Source of the DNA: Halomarina pelagica
GTDB taxonomy: Archaea; Halobacteriota; Halobacteria; Halobacteriales; Haloarculaceae
Length of the DNA stretch: 64,000 nucleotides
Assembly: GCF_024228315.1 (NCBI RefSeq)
Contig: NZ_CP100454.1
Location: 2,790,001 to 2,854,000, forward strand
Direction of reading: 5' to 3'
Below the pieces are notes generated by a model. That model was not told the origin of the DNA. It saw only the letters and a list, made by a program, of their open reading frames with translations, and made no database searches. How positions within the stretch are numbered: the stretch's first letter is position 1; the number at the start of each line of letters is the position of its first letter. Below, in pieces: positions 39,916 through 48,440 of the stretch. A program made the translations under genes and the position numbers.

Positions 39916-40896
39916 TCAGTACGAGGTGGCGTTCCCCTCGGCTTCGAGGAGTTCGTGGTACCGGTTGCGGATGGTGACCTCGGAGATGTTGGCGACGTCG
40001 GAGACCTGGCTCTGGGTGACCTTCTCGTTCGAGAGCAGCGCCGCCGCGTAGATCGCCGCCGCCGCCAGCCCCACCGGCGACTTGCCGGAGTGGATGCCCT
40101 GCTCCTTCGCGTTCCGGAGCAGTTCGCGGGCGCGGCGTTCGACCTCGTCGGAGAGGTCGAGGTCGCTGGCGAAGCGCGGGACGTAGCTCTCCGGATCCGC
40201 CGGCTTGATCTCCAGGTTCAACTGGCGGACGACGTAGCGGTAGGTGCGGGCGATCTCGTCCTTGTCGACGCGCGAGACGGCCGTGATCTCGTCGAGGCTG
40301 CGCGGGGTGCCGGCCTGGCGGGCGGCGGCGTAGAGCGCGCTGGTGGCGACGCCCTCGATGGAGCGACCGGGCAGGAGGTCCTCGTTGAGCGCCCGACGGT
40401 AGATCACGCTGGCGGTCTCGCGGACGTTCTCGGGGAGGCCGAGGGCGCTGGCCATGCGGTCGATCTCGCCGAGCGCCTGCTTGAGGTTGCGCTCCTTCGA
40501 GTCGCGCGTGCGGAAGCGCTCGTTCCAGGTGCGCAACCGCTGCATCTTCGCCCGCTGGCGCGAGGAGAGCGAGTTGCCGTAGGCGTCTTTGTCCTGCCAG
40601 CCGATGTTGGTCGAGAGGCCCTTGTCGTGCATCATGTTGGTGGTGGGCGCGCCGACGCGGGATTTCTGGTCGCGTTCGGCGGAGTCGAAGGCGCGCCACT
40701 CGGGGCCGCGGTCGATGCTGTCCTCCTCGACGACGAGACCGCAGTCCGCGCAGACCGTCTCGCCGTGCTCCGTGTCCGACTCCAACCGACCGCCGCACTC
40801 GGGACAGAGGAGTTCCCCCTCGTCCGCCTCGCGCTCACCCTCCTCTCGTTCACGCTCGCGCTCGCTCGTTTCCCGCCGGATAGTGGTATCTGTCAT
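39916..40896 (-). CDS. tfb: Transcription initiation factor IIB (TFB)
   Basis: A 326-aa general transcription factor that bridges TBP and RNA polymerase. The zinc ribbon is CPECGGRL with CADCG, followed by the B-reader/linker region DRGPEWRAFDSAERDQKSRV and two cyclin-like repeats (about 125-215 and 220-320), including IHSGKSPVGLAAAAIYAAAL. The N-terminus has an unusual Arg/Glu-rich run before the ribbon. Haloarchaea carry several TFB paralogues; which one this is cannot be decided here. It diverges from gatC. Confidence 0.95.
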   Translation of the reverse strand: MTDTTIRRETSEREREREEGEREADEGELLCPECGGRLESDTEHGETVCADCGLVVEEDSIDRGPEWRAFDSAERDQKSRVGAPTTNMMHDKGLSTNIGWQDKDAYGNSLSSRQRAKMQRLRTWNERFRTRDSKERNLKQALGEIDRMASALGLPENVRETASVIYRRALNEDLLPGRSIEGVATSALYAAARQAGTPRSLDEITAVSRVDKDEIARTYRYVVRQLNLEIKPADPESYVPRFASDLDLSDEVERRARELLRNAKEQGIHSGKSPVGLAAAAIYAAALLSNEKVTQSQVSDVANISEVTIRNRYHELLEAEGNATSY

Positions 40897-41058
40897 CGTG
40901 TGGGCTCGGGGTGGGTCGCTCGACCCAGAATCGTCTGTACACTACTGTTGTGAACCGAGCGACTTAAATCTGTTGACCGAGAGACGGCCTCTCACGCCCC
41001 GAGGCCGTCGAATCCGGGCATTCGAAACCCTTAGTGTCGGGCCGTTGCAGGTGCCAGT

Positions 41059-41337
41059 ATGAGCGACGCATCGGTCGACCCCGATGAGGTCCGTCACGTC
41101 GCGGACCTCGCGCGGGTCGCGCTGGACGAGGAGGAGGTGACGCGCTTCGCCGAGCAGTTCGTCGAGATTCTCGCGCACTTCGACTCCCTCGACGAGGTGC
41201 CGGAGGTGGACCGCGAGCGCGAACTGGTCAACGTCATGCGGCCCGACGAGACCCGAGCGTGTCTCTCGCAGGAGGAGGCGCTCGCCAACGCGCCCGAGAC
41301 GGAGGACGGCTACTTCAAGGGACCGCGGGTGTCGTAG
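41059..41337 (+). CDS. gatC: Glutamyl/aspartyl-tRNA amidotransferase subunit C
   Basis: A 92-aa GatC, with VDPDEVRHVADLARVALDEE and FVEILAHFDSLDEVPEVDRE matching the family. It wraps around GatA in the GatCAB complex, which amidates Asp-tRNA(Asn)/Glu-tRNA(Gln). gatA follows with the start codon directly after the stop (TAGATG), so the two are coupled. gatB is not in the window, which is common in archaea. Confidence 0.95.
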   Translation: MSDASVDPDEVRHVADLARVALDEEEVTRFAEQFVEILAHFDSLDEVPEVDRERELVNVMRPDETRACLSQEEALANAPETEDGYFKGPRVS

Positions 41338-42693
41338 ATGGGCGATCTGAACGCCTTCATCACCGAGGAGACGATCGAGGGCGCGGACGACGGGCCCCTC
41401 GCGGGGCGGACCGTCGCCGTCAAGGACAACATCTCGACCGCGGGCGTCAGGACGACCTGCGGGTCGGCGATGCTCGAGGACTACGTCCCGCCCTACGACG
41501 CGACGGTCGTCGAGCGCCTGACGGCGGCCGGCGCGACCGTCGTCGGCAAGACCAACATGGACGAGTTCGGGATGGGCTCGACCACCGAGACCTCCGCCTA
41601 CGGCCCGACCGAGAACCCCGCCGCGCCGGGGCGCGTCCCGGGCGGCTCCTCGGGCGGTTCCGCCGCCGCCGTGGCCGCGGGCGAGGCCGACCTCGCGCTC
41701 GGGACCGACACGGGCGGATCGATCCGCAACCCCGCCGCCTTCTGCGGCGTCGTCGGCATCAAGCCCACCTACGGTCTCGTCTCGCGCTACGGCCTCGTCG
41801 CGTACGCCAACTCGCTCGAGCAGATCGGTCCGCTCGCGCCGACGGTCGAGGAGGCGGCGGAACTGCTCGACGTGATCGCCGGCCCGGACGAGCGCGACGC
41901 GACGACCCGCGACGCGAGCGAGGCACGCGACGACCCGGACGGGCGGGCGGCCGCCGACTACGCGAGCGCCGCCGACGGCGACGTGTCGGGGACGACGATC
42001 GGCGTCCCGACCGAACTCGTCGAGGGGGCAGACGGGGGCGTCGTCGAGGCGTTCGAGGCCGCGCTGGACGACCTCCGGGCGCAGGGCGCGGAGACGGTCG
42101 ACGTGTCTCTCCCCTCCGTCGAGCGGGCGGTCGCCGCCTACTACGTCATCGCGATGTCCGAGGCGTCCTCGAACCTGGCGCGCTTCGACGGCGTCCGCTA
42201 CGGCGTCTCCGCGAGCAGCGCGAGCGGTGGTTCGGAGGACGAGCGGAGCGAGTCCTCCGCCGTCTCTGGCGGCTACGAGGGCAACTGGAACGACGCCTTC
42301 GCCCGGTCTCGCGAGGCGGGCTTCGGCGAGGAGGTGAAGCGCCGCGTCCTCCTCGGGACCTACGCCCTCTCGGCCGGCTACCACGACAAGTACTACGCCA
42401 AGGCCCAGGACGCCCGCGCGTGGGTCGCCCGGGACTTCGACGCGGCGCTGTCGGAGGCGGACGTCCTCGCCTCCCCCACGATGCCCGTCCCGCCGTTCGA
42501 GCGGGGCGAGAGCCTCGACGACCCGCTCCAGATGTACCTCGCGGACGTGAACACCGTCCCGATCAACCTCGCCGACCTCCCCGCGATCTCCGTCCCGGCG
42601 GGCGAGACGGACGGTCTCCCCGTCGGCGTCCAGTTCGTCGGCCCCGCCTTCGGCGAGCGCGAGATCGTCCGCGTCGGGAGCGCGCTGGCCTGA
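41338..42693 (+). CDS. gatA: Glutamyl/aspartyl-tRNA amidotransferase subunit A
   Basis: A 451-aa amidase. The catalytic Lys is in TVAVKDNIST (Lys29) and the Ser-cisSer pair lies in PGGSSGGSAAAV and GTDTGGSIRNPA. It releases ammonia from Gln or Asn for tRNA amidation. A short Ser/Glu-rich insert (about residues 295-313, EDERSES) is encoded partly by a GGAGGAC...GTCCTCC inverted repeat at 42234-42258 and replaces the usual linker before RSREAGFGEEVKRR. It directly follows gatC. Confidence 0.96.
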   Translation: MGDLNAFITEETIEGADDGPLAGRTVAVKDNISTAGVRTTCGSAMLEDYVPPYDATVVERLTAAGATVVGKTNMDEFGMGSTTETSAYGPTENPAAPGRVPGGSSGGSAAAVAAGEADLALGTDTGGSIRNPAAFCGVVGIKPTYGLVSRYGLVAYANSLEQIGPLAPTVEEAAELLDVIAGPDERDATTRDASEARDDPDGRAAADYASAADGDVSGTTIGVPTELVEGADGGVVEAFEAALDDLRAQGAETVDVSLPSVERAVAAYYVIAMSEASSNLARFDGVRYGVSASSASGGSEDERSESSAVSGGYEGNWNDAFARSREAGFGEEVKRRVLLGTYALSAGYHDKYYAKAQDARAWVARDFDAALSEADVLASPTMPVPPFERGESLDDPLQMYLADVNTVPINLADLPAISVPAGETDGLPVGVQFVGPAFGEREIVRVGSALA

Positions 42694-42897
42694 GCGGGTG
42701 TCACTGCGCTCCCGGTTCCGCCGCCGAGCACCGTCGGCCTCGTCGACGTACCGTCGATCCACCGACTTCGGCGGAGCGTCCGAACTCGAAACAGGTCACT
42801 CACGAACGACAAGTCGGACGTGACTAACGCAGCTGCGTTTGTGCTGAGGTGGCGAAAACCATTAGCCAACGCCGTCGAAACACCCGTTCGATAGTTC

Positions 42898-44490
42898 ATG
42901 AAGGTTCAGATGCTGACGCTCGACTTCCTCGACCGGGCGCTCGATCTCTACGACGACGTGGTCGGGGTGGTCGCCCACGACGGCACGGAGTACACCTACG
43001 CCGAGTTCGGCGAGCGGGTGAACCGTCTCTCGAACGCGCTCGCCGATCTCGGCGTGGAACAGGGCTCCCGGGTCGCGCTCCTCGCGCCGAACACGCACTA
43101 CTTCCTCGAGACGCTCTACGCGACCAACCAGCTCGGCGCGGTGTTCGTCCCGATGAACTACCGCCTCGTCCCGGAGGACTTCGAGTACATCCTCTCGGAC
43201 TGCGAGGCGAACACGGTCATCGCGGACTACGACTACGCCGAGAACGTCGAGTCCGTTCGGGACTCGATACCGGCGGACAACTACGTCGGCTACCGGGCCG
43301 ACGAGATCGAGGGCGACTGGCTCGACTACGAGGACCTGCTCGCCGACGCCTCCGTCGAGGCCCCCGAACGCCCCGACATCGTCGAGGACGACGACGCCTC
43401 GATCAACTACACCTCCGGGACGACCGGCGACCCGAAGGGCGTCGTGCGGACCCACCGCACCGAGCACTGGCACGCGCTCGTGCTCAACCAGCACATGGAG
43501 ATCCGCGACGACGACACGTACCTCTGGACGCTGCCGATGTTCCACTGCAACGGCTGGGGGCACACCTACGCCATCACGGGCACCGGGGGGACGCACATCT
43601 GTCAGCGCACGTTCGATCCCGAGGGGACGCTCCGGCGCATCCGTGACCACGACGTGTCGTTCATGTGCGGCGCGCCGACGGTCCTCAACCGGATCATCGC
43701 CTACCACGAGGAGCACCCCGACGAGCCGACGACGGGCGACCGGGAACTCCGCATCGCCACCGCGGGCAGCGCCCCGCCGAAGGCGACCATCGAGACCGTC
43801 GAGGACGAGGTCGGCTGGCGCATCATCCACATCTACGGCCTCACCGAGACCGCGCCCATCATCACCACCTCGAACTCCCCCCGGCGCATCGCCCAGCGCG
43901 GCCGGGAGATCAAGTCCTTCCAGGGGTTCGAGACGCTCGCCACCGACGTGCGGGTCGTCGACGACGACGGCGAGGACGTGCCCCGCGACGGCCGGACGAT
44001 GGGCGAGATCGTCGTGAAGGGCAACCAGGTGATGGACCGCTACCTCAACAAGGAGGAGGCGACCCACGAGGCGTTCAACGCGAAGAAGCCCGGCTACTTC
44101 CACACCGGCGACCTCGCGAGCTGGAACGAGGACGGGATGATCTCGATCAAGGACCGCGAGAAGGACATCATCATCTCCGGCGGGGAGAACGTCTCCTCGC
44201 TCCAGGTCGAGGACGTGCTCTACGACCACCCCGCGATCGCCAAGGCGGCGGTCATCCCCACGCCGAGCGACGAGTGGGGCGAGATGGTCACGGCGCTCGT
44301 CGTCACGAAACCCGGCGAGGACCTCACCGCCGACGAGGTGACCGAGTTCGCCCGCGAACACCTCGCGGGCTACAAGATCCCCCGGCGCGTCGAGTTCGTC
44401 GACGACCTCCCCGAGACGGCCACCGGCAAGGTCCAGAAGTACCAGCTCCGCCAGGAGTACTGGGAGGGCGAGGAGCGACTGATCGGGTAG
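42898..44490 (+). CDS. AMP-forming acyl-CoA synthetase (long-chain type)
   Basis: A 530-aa ANL-superfamily ligase. Motifs INYTSGTTGDPKGVVRTHRT, IYGLTETAPI, YFHTGDLASWNEDGMISIKD and a C-terminal TATGKVQKYQLR with the catalytic Lys are intact. It is only moderately similar to the ligase at 6.2-7.8 kb and is not next to other beta-oxidation genes. It probably activates medium or long fatty acids; specificity cannot be read. The ATG at 42898 opens the expected N-terminus. Confidence 0.93.
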   Translation: MKVQMLTLDFLDRALDLYDDVVGVVAHDGTEYTYAEFGERVNRLSNALADLGVEQGSRVALLAPNTHYFLETLYATNQLGAVFVPMNYRLVPEDFEYILSDCEANTVIADYDYAENVESVRDSIPADNYVGYRADEIEGDWLDYEDLLADASVEAPERPDIVEDDDASINYTSGTTGDPKGVVRTHRTEHWHALVLNQHMEIRDDDTYLWTLPMFHCNGWGHTYAITGTGGTHICQRTFDPEGTLRRIRDHDVSFMCGAPTVLNRIIAYHEEHPDEPTTGDRELRIATAGSAPPKATIETVEDEVGWRIIHIYGLTETAPIITTSNSPRRIAQRGREIKSFQGFETLATDVRVVDDDGEDVPRDGRTMGEIVVKGNQVMDRYLNKEEATHEAFNAKKPGYFHTGDLASWNEDGMISIKDREKDIIISGGENVSSLQVEDVLYDHPAIAKAAVIPTPSDEWGEMVTALVVTKPGEDLTADEVTEFAREHLAGYKIPRRVEFVDDLPETATGKVQKYQLRQEYWEGEERLIG

Positions 44491-44568
44491 GGCCGAGAGA
44501 GCGGGACGTTCTATACTCTGCGGAGAACGGACGTGATTATTATTGATGACCGGACAGTGACTCCCGTC

Positions 44569-44754
44569 ATGGGAACCTTCGAGAAGATCGCCGTTCTCGA
44601 TATGAAACTCAGGGTCGTCGTCGTCGTGGCAGTACTGACGTTTCTCGTCGTGGCAATTCCGATTCTCACCGTTTTCTCCCTCGACGCCGGGGTCGTAACC
44701 GGAGCGGTGGCCGCGATCGTGGCGGCGTACCTCACCGCCAAACGGCTCTCTTGA
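44569..44754 (+). CDS. Small two-helix membrane protein (61 aa)
   Basis: A 61-aa frame starting MGTFEKIAVLDMKLR, with two hydrophobic helices (about 16-36 and 39-56) and a positively charged end (AKRLS). It is not recognised. ATG at 44569 is preferred over a GTG 36 nt upstream because the hydrophobic content begins after it and the upstream residues are charged. It lies alone between the ligase and the PIN/UPF0175 pair. Confidence 0.55.
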   Translation: MGTFEKIAVLDMKLRVVVVVAVLTFLVVAIPILTVFSLDAGVVTGAVAAIVAAYLTAKRLS

Positions 44755-44836
44755 TGCGACCGGTCGAGTACCGAGTACTCCGTGTGCGTGACTTACTCCG
44801 TTTTCTCTCTGTCGGGCAATTTCACTAGTACAGCGA

Positions 44837-45343
44837 TCAGCGGTATTCCTCGATGTCCCGATACGGAACGTAGTATCCGAAATCGTCGATCCAGGTTTTA
44901 AGCCACGCGTCTGCGGTCGGTCTGTCGACTCGACCGGCGTCGATAGCCGCGAGCAAGATGCCGACAGAGCCGACTACTGAGATACCTTGGTTCTTGGCGA
45001 ACGTACGAGCGTCACCGTCATCGGTCAGGAGGCGGCCATCGTGAGCGTCGGCAAGGGCGAACGCCTGTGCCTCACCGGGGTCGAGATGCCCGCGGACGAC
45101 TGCCTCACGGTTTGCTACGGTGTCCGAAACCGAAGCGACGGGAACAGTTTCATCGAGCGCATCGAGCGCTGGACGGAGGTACGGATGACTGTCGACTCCG
45201 TTCTCGAGTTCTTCGCGAACGACCGGAACGGTACAAATATTCGCGAGAGCCGCCAGCAAGTCTACGCGATCGATAAACGAGAAGTTGGAGAGGACTGTGG
45301 TATCCAATACGCTCGGATTTGGCGGGACATCGTTCGTCGTCAT
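44837..45343 (-). CDS. PIN-like toxin (DUF3368 type)
   Basis: A 168-aa PIN-fold ribonuclease-like protein. Acidic PIN residues are seen in VLDTTVLSNFSF, EELENGV, DPGEAQAFALA and RLLTDDGDARTFA; the closing GISVVGSVGILLAAIDAGRV is characteristic of the DUF3368/UPF0175-partner toxins. It is co-encoded with the antitoxin-like gene through an ATGA overlap. The proposed role is RNA cleavage when the antitoxin is lost. Confidence 0.85.
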   Translation of the reverse strand: MTTNDVPPNPSVLDTTVLSNFSFIDRVDLLAALANICTVPVVREELENGVDSHPYLRPALDALDETVPVASVSDTVANREAVVRGHLDPGEAQAFALADAHDGRLLTDDGDARTFAKNQGISVVGSVGILLAAIDAGRVDRPTADAWLKTWIDDFGYYVPYRDIEEYR

Positions 45344-45723
45344 TCAGATGGTGAATCGTTACCGCCAGCGGCCGACTGCTCGTCGTCTCTGTCGGTAAAT
45401 TCGAGTTCGGTGGCGGCCCCCGCTTCGTACTCAGCGTCGGCTTCGTCCGCGAGCCCGAGTCGGAGTTCGACGCCGTGCTCACGAAGGATATCGCGCATCG
45501 TCCAGCGGTCGACGGCTGCGAGTCGGGCAGCATCTCCGAGGGTAATCACCTCTCGTTCGTAGAGGGCGACGGCGGCGGCAATGCGTTCGTTTTCGTGGTC
45601 CTCGAAGTATTCACGAGCGAACTCCCGGAGGGCATCGCTCTTACCGCCGAACACGCCGGCTTCGACCGTCCCCTCGATGAGCAGTTCTAAGTCGTCGGGG
45701 TAGGAGCCAGTGATTCGCGCCAT
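45340..45723 (-). CDS. UPF0175-type antitoxin
   Basis: A 127-aa protein: the N-terminal ribbon-helix-helix-like part (MARITGSYPDDLELLIEGTV, then SDALREFAREYF) and the central helix-turn-helix-like stretch VITLGDAARLAAVDRWTMRD are typical of UPF0175 proteins, which pair with DUF3368 PIN toxins. The C-terminus is Glu/Ser-rich and disordered, the part likely to bind and block the toxin. Encoded immediately upstream of the toxin. Confidence 0.85.
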   Translation of the reverse strand: MARITGSYPDDLELLIEGTVEAGVFGGKSDALREFAREYFEDHENERIAAAVALYEREVITLGDAARLAAVDRWTMRDILREHGVELRLGLADEADAEYEAGAATELEFTDRDDEQSAAGGNDSPSE

Positions 45724-45866
45724 CGTTCTACCTCCGCCTAGGCTTTCATACTATTTATGAACTCGGCTCGACGGTGTGATCAGCTATCGCGTGGGCCCTC
45801 AACTGTCGTCACGGACGCTTTTGTTGTCCGCTGAGGATGCCGCTCCTGGGAGTTACGCTACAAAGG

Positions 45867-45901
45867 CCGCTCGCTCACTCACTGCGTTCGTTCGCTTGCG
45901 G
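45867..45901. repeat. GAGCGCAGTGAGCGAGC-type intergenic element, copy 1
   Basis: On the minus strand the core reads CGCAGTGAGTGAGCGAGCGG. It shares this core with a second copy at 47126-47152 (GCGCAGTGAGCGAGCGG). Both lie in the gaps flanking the TrpRS-like gene. Motifs of this kind recur in haloarchaeal intergenic DNA. Confidence 0.55.
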
Positions 45902-45962
45902 CACTACGCACGAGCACGAGCGAAGGCCGCCATCGAGGCGCTCAGTAGCTCCATCGCGGTCG

Positions 45963-47036
45963 TCACCCCCACGCCGCCGCGGCGTCGGCGAGGAAGTCCG
46001 CGTACGCTCTCTTCGCCGCCGTCCACTCGTCGCCGCCGCGCTCGTACGCCCCGCGCACCTCCTCGAACTCGGCCGTCGAGTACGGCGAGGCGACCCGCAT
46101 CATCTCGAAGATCACGGCGTCGGGGAGGCGGTCGTCCGCGAGCACCCGATCCCGCACCGTCGCGGGGTCGTCGTCGAGCGAGACGTGCGACCGGGGCAGG
46201 CTCTTCGACATCTTCGGGTAGCCCGCGAGCCCGGGCACGAGCCGGGTGTAGAGGCCGGCGACGGTGCCCGAGTAGGGCGACGCGTCGAGCAGTCCCCGGA
46301 CGAACGATGACAGCCCGTGGTTGTCGCTCCCGCCGACGAAGCAGACGTGCTCGTACCCGCCGCGGACGAGGGGGTGGAGCGTGTCGGCGGCGAGCAGGAG
46401 GCCGGTCTGCGCACCGGCGAACCGGGGCGTCTCGCCCCCGGGCGTCTCGGCAGACTCGTACGCCGCCGCCAGTTCGGACTCGAAGGCCGTCGGCTCCGGT
46501 TCCGACTCTCGGGCGCTCCCGTCGCCCTCCCCTGCCTCCCCCGGGTCGTCGGAGCCGTCGGCCGCCTCGCCGTCCGGGTCGTAGTACCGCGAGAGGAGCA
46601 TCGCCGTCCGGAGCACCCCGGGCGCGTCGAGTTGCGTGCGGAGGGTGCCCGCCCGCTCGTCGAAGCCGAGGTCGAGCGCGAACGAGCGGTAGCGCCCCGC
46701 GAGCGCCCGCACCTCGTTCAACCCGCGCCCCGCGGCGAGGTAGGCGGGGAGGTCCGCGAGGACGAGTTGCACGTCGAGCCCCGCCTCCTGTAACCGGATC
46801 GCCGTCAGTAGCTGGCCGAGGGTGCCGACGTGCGGCGGGCCGGTCATCGAGACGCCGGACGTGACGAGCGCCGGCTCGCCCGCGTCCACCCGCGACGCGA
46901 ACGCTCGCCCCCGGTCGGCGACCGCGAAGGTCCGTCCGATCTCGGGAGCCGACACTCCACCGACCGCGAAGTCCGCGCGTTCGAATCCCCGATCCTCGAC
47001 GAGCGTCCGGTAGTGGTCGCGGAGCAGTTTCGACAT
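45963..47036 (-). CDS. Tryptophanyl-tRNA synthetase-like class I aaRS
   Basis: A 357-aa class I aminoacyl-tRNA synthetase core of the TrpRS/TyrRS subgroup. The HIGH-type signature is PPHVGTLGQ (His in PHVG) and the KMSKS loop is intact as YPKMSKSLP. An internal acidic Glu/Asp/Gly/Ser-rich insert (about residues 157-185) is likely an extra loop. It is shorter than typical archaeal TrpRS proteins. Haloarchaea often have two TrpRS-like genes, so this may be the second paralogue. Whether it charges tRNA(Trp) is not proven by sequence. Confidence 0.85.
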   Translation of the reverse strand: MSKLLRDHYRTLVEDRGFERADFAVGGVSAPEIGRTFAVADRGRAFASRVDAGEPALVTSGVSMTGPPHVGTLGQLLTAIRLQEAGLDVQLVLADLPAYLAAGRGLNEVRALAGRYRSFALDLGFDERAGTLRTQLDAPGVLRTAMLLSRYYDPDGEAADGSDDPGEAGEGDGSARESEPEPTAFESELAAAYESAETPGGETPRFAGAQTGLLLAADTLHPLVRGGYEHVCFVGGSDNHGLSSFVRGLLDASPYSGTVAGLYTRLVPGLAGYPKMSKSLPRSHVSLDDDPATVRDRVLADDRLPDAVIFEMMRVASPYSTAEFEEVRGAYERGGDEWTAAKRAYADFLADAAAAWG

Positions 47037-47125
47037 ACGTGACGGTTCTCGGGACGCGACAAAGTGTTAACTCGGCACGCGGTACCGAGCAGCACTCGCT
47101 CTCGGAGGGGACGCTACGCGTCGCA

Positions 47126-47152
47126 CCGCGAGCGAGCGCAGTGAGCGAGCGG
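47126..47152. repeat. GAGCGCAGTGAGCGAGC-type intergenic element, copy 2
   Basis: CCGCGAGCGAGC then GCAGTGAGCGAGCGGG; shares its core with the copy at 45867-45901 in inverted orientation. Located between the HTH gene and the TrpRS-like gene. Confidence 0.55.
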
Positions 47153-47195
47153 GCGCAAGCGCGACCGCAGGGAGCGCGCCGCGTTTTTGGTCCAG

Positions 47196-47257
47196 CTTTT
47201 GCCAGGGAGGCGGGAGCGACCGCGAAGCGTGTCGCTCCCGCCCGACCGCAGCAAAAG
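47196..47257. terminator. Nested perfect hairpin between HTH gene and TrpRS-like gene
   Basis: Inner arms GGCGGGAGCGAC (47209-47220) and GTCGCTCCCGCC (47231-47242) pair over 12 bp, and the loop CGC-GAA-GCG-T extends the stem by three pairs. Outer arms CTTTTGC and GCAAAAG flank it. It lies 42 nt past the HTH stop, where a terminator or processing signal would be; alternatively it is a mobile palindromic element. Confidence 0.5.
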
Positions 47258-47298
47258 GTGGCGGAGCAAGAGGTGGCAGTTCGAAGGGTGGTGGTTGC

Positions 47299-47646
47299 CT
47301 ATTGGTAGGCGAGTCGCATGATCCACTGCGAGAAGGCGTCGCTGCTGGTGTCGAGTTCGTCGTCCGCGACGAACGGCGAGAGCATGTCGCCGGCCATCAG
47401 CAGCGAGAAGTCGAGGTCCTTCGCCGTCGGCGTGAGGTAGTAGGTGTTGTGCCCCTCGTAGACCGTCTCCTCGCGGTCGATGAGGTCCTTCTCGACCAGC
47501 GACTCGACGATGCGACTCCCCTTGCGCGAGGAGACGTCGAGTTCCTTCCAGAACTCGCTCTGGTGAATCCCACCGCTCTCGCGCACGAGTTCGAGGCCCG
47601 CTAACTCGTCGTCAGACAGGTCCTCCTCCGAGGATGCAGCGCTCAT
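47299..47646 (-). CDS. MarR-like winged-helix regulator
   Basis: A 115-aa haloarchaeal HTH protein. GLELVRESGGIHQSEFWKEL with SSRKGSRIVESLVEKDLIDR is a MarR-type winged helix; the C-terminal 45 residues (DFSLLMAGDMLSPF onward) form a helical extension. There is no effector domain. Targets are unknown. A nested hairpin lies downstream. Confidence 0.8.
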   Translation of the reverse strand: MSAASSEEDLSDDELAGLELVRESGGIHQSEFWKELDVSSRKGSRIVESLVEKDLIDREETVYEGHNTYYLTPTAKDLDFSLLMAGDMLSPFVADDELDTSSDAFSQWIMRLAYQ

Positions 47647-47670
47647 ACGGACTAGAGGGAGGTCGGTGGA

Positions 47671-48414
47671 TTAAATCTGACTGTCCACGGGTCCGTACTC
47701 GGTCACGCACGGCGGGCCGTCGGCGAACAGGTACGACCCCCGCCCCTCCGCGTCGACGGCGATGAGCGACGAGGACTTCGTCCCGAACTGCCCCGCGTGA
47801 ATACAGACGCCGTGCTCGTGATCTCCGAGGTAGGTGGCCGCCCGGTCGCGCCAGTCGAGCGCGGTCTCGCCCCCGCGCGGGGCGAGCTTCCGTAACAACC
47901 GCTCGCCGTTCTCCGCCTGCTGGCGACCGAGGTCAGGACGGAACTCGGGGGCGAAGTACGTGGCGTCGTAGCCGACGTTCATCACGACGTGGACGCCGGG
48001 GTCGAAGCGGGTCGCGGTCGGATCGCCGTCGTTCGCGACGAGGACGGCGTCGTCGGCGTCCGCGAGCAGGAGGTAGAACCCCTCGTAGTCGCGGGTCGCG
48101 AGTTCGTCCTCGACGACGGCGAGCGCGTCGTCGGCGCTCCGCTGTCGCAGCGCGTCCCGGACGAGCAGGCCGCGCGAGCGCTCGCCGGTCAGCCCTCGGA
48201 CCCAGAGGTTGGTGACGGCGACGACGACGCCCGCGTCGTTGTACCCGATCCACGTTCCGCCCGCCTCCTCGTCGGTCGGGGCGACGATCCGCCGATCGCC
48301 GTCCGCGAACTCACGCGGCGAGGACGAGGGGCGGTCGAGGCGCTCGTCGCGGTTCGCGGCGACGACGACCGGGTGCGACTCGAAGACCTGCCAGGCGACG
48401 GTGAGGGTGCACAC
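47671..48414 (-). CDS. NRDE-family (TANGO2-like) protein
   Basis: A 247-aa protein of the NRDE/TANGO2 family. I start at the GTG at 48414, giving MCTLTVAWQVFESHPVVVAA and the signature ANRDE; Cys2 after the initiator Met is the nucleophile position of N-terminal-nucleophile hydrolases. Other conserved parts are GGTWIGYNDAGVVVAVTN and HAGQFGTKSSSLIAV near the end. The long in-frame upstream extension is shadow. In eukaryotes TANGO2 affects lipid/heme handling; no function is known in archaea. It lies downstream of the menaquinone menE gene. Confidence 0.88.
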   Translation of the reverse strand: MCTLTVAWQVFESHPVVVAANRDERLDRPSSSPREFADGDRRIVAPTDEEAGGTWIGYNDAGVVVAVTNLWVRGLTGERSRGLLVRDALRQRSADDALAVVEDELATRDYEGFYLLLADADDAVLVANDGDPTATRFDPGVHVVMNVGYDATYFAPEFRPDLGRQQAENGERLLRKLAPRGGETALDWRDRAATYLGDHEHGVCIHAGQFGTKSSSLIAVDAEGRGSYLFADGPPCVTEYGPVDSQI

Positions 48415-48440
48415 GGGTATCCCTAGGTGCGGAGCGGACG

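Noticed and set aside
48418-48425. CCTAGG near the NRDE start as a possible iron-type half site
   Set aside because: Only a short palindrome without the TTAGG-N4-CCTAA spacing; falls at a gene start by chance.
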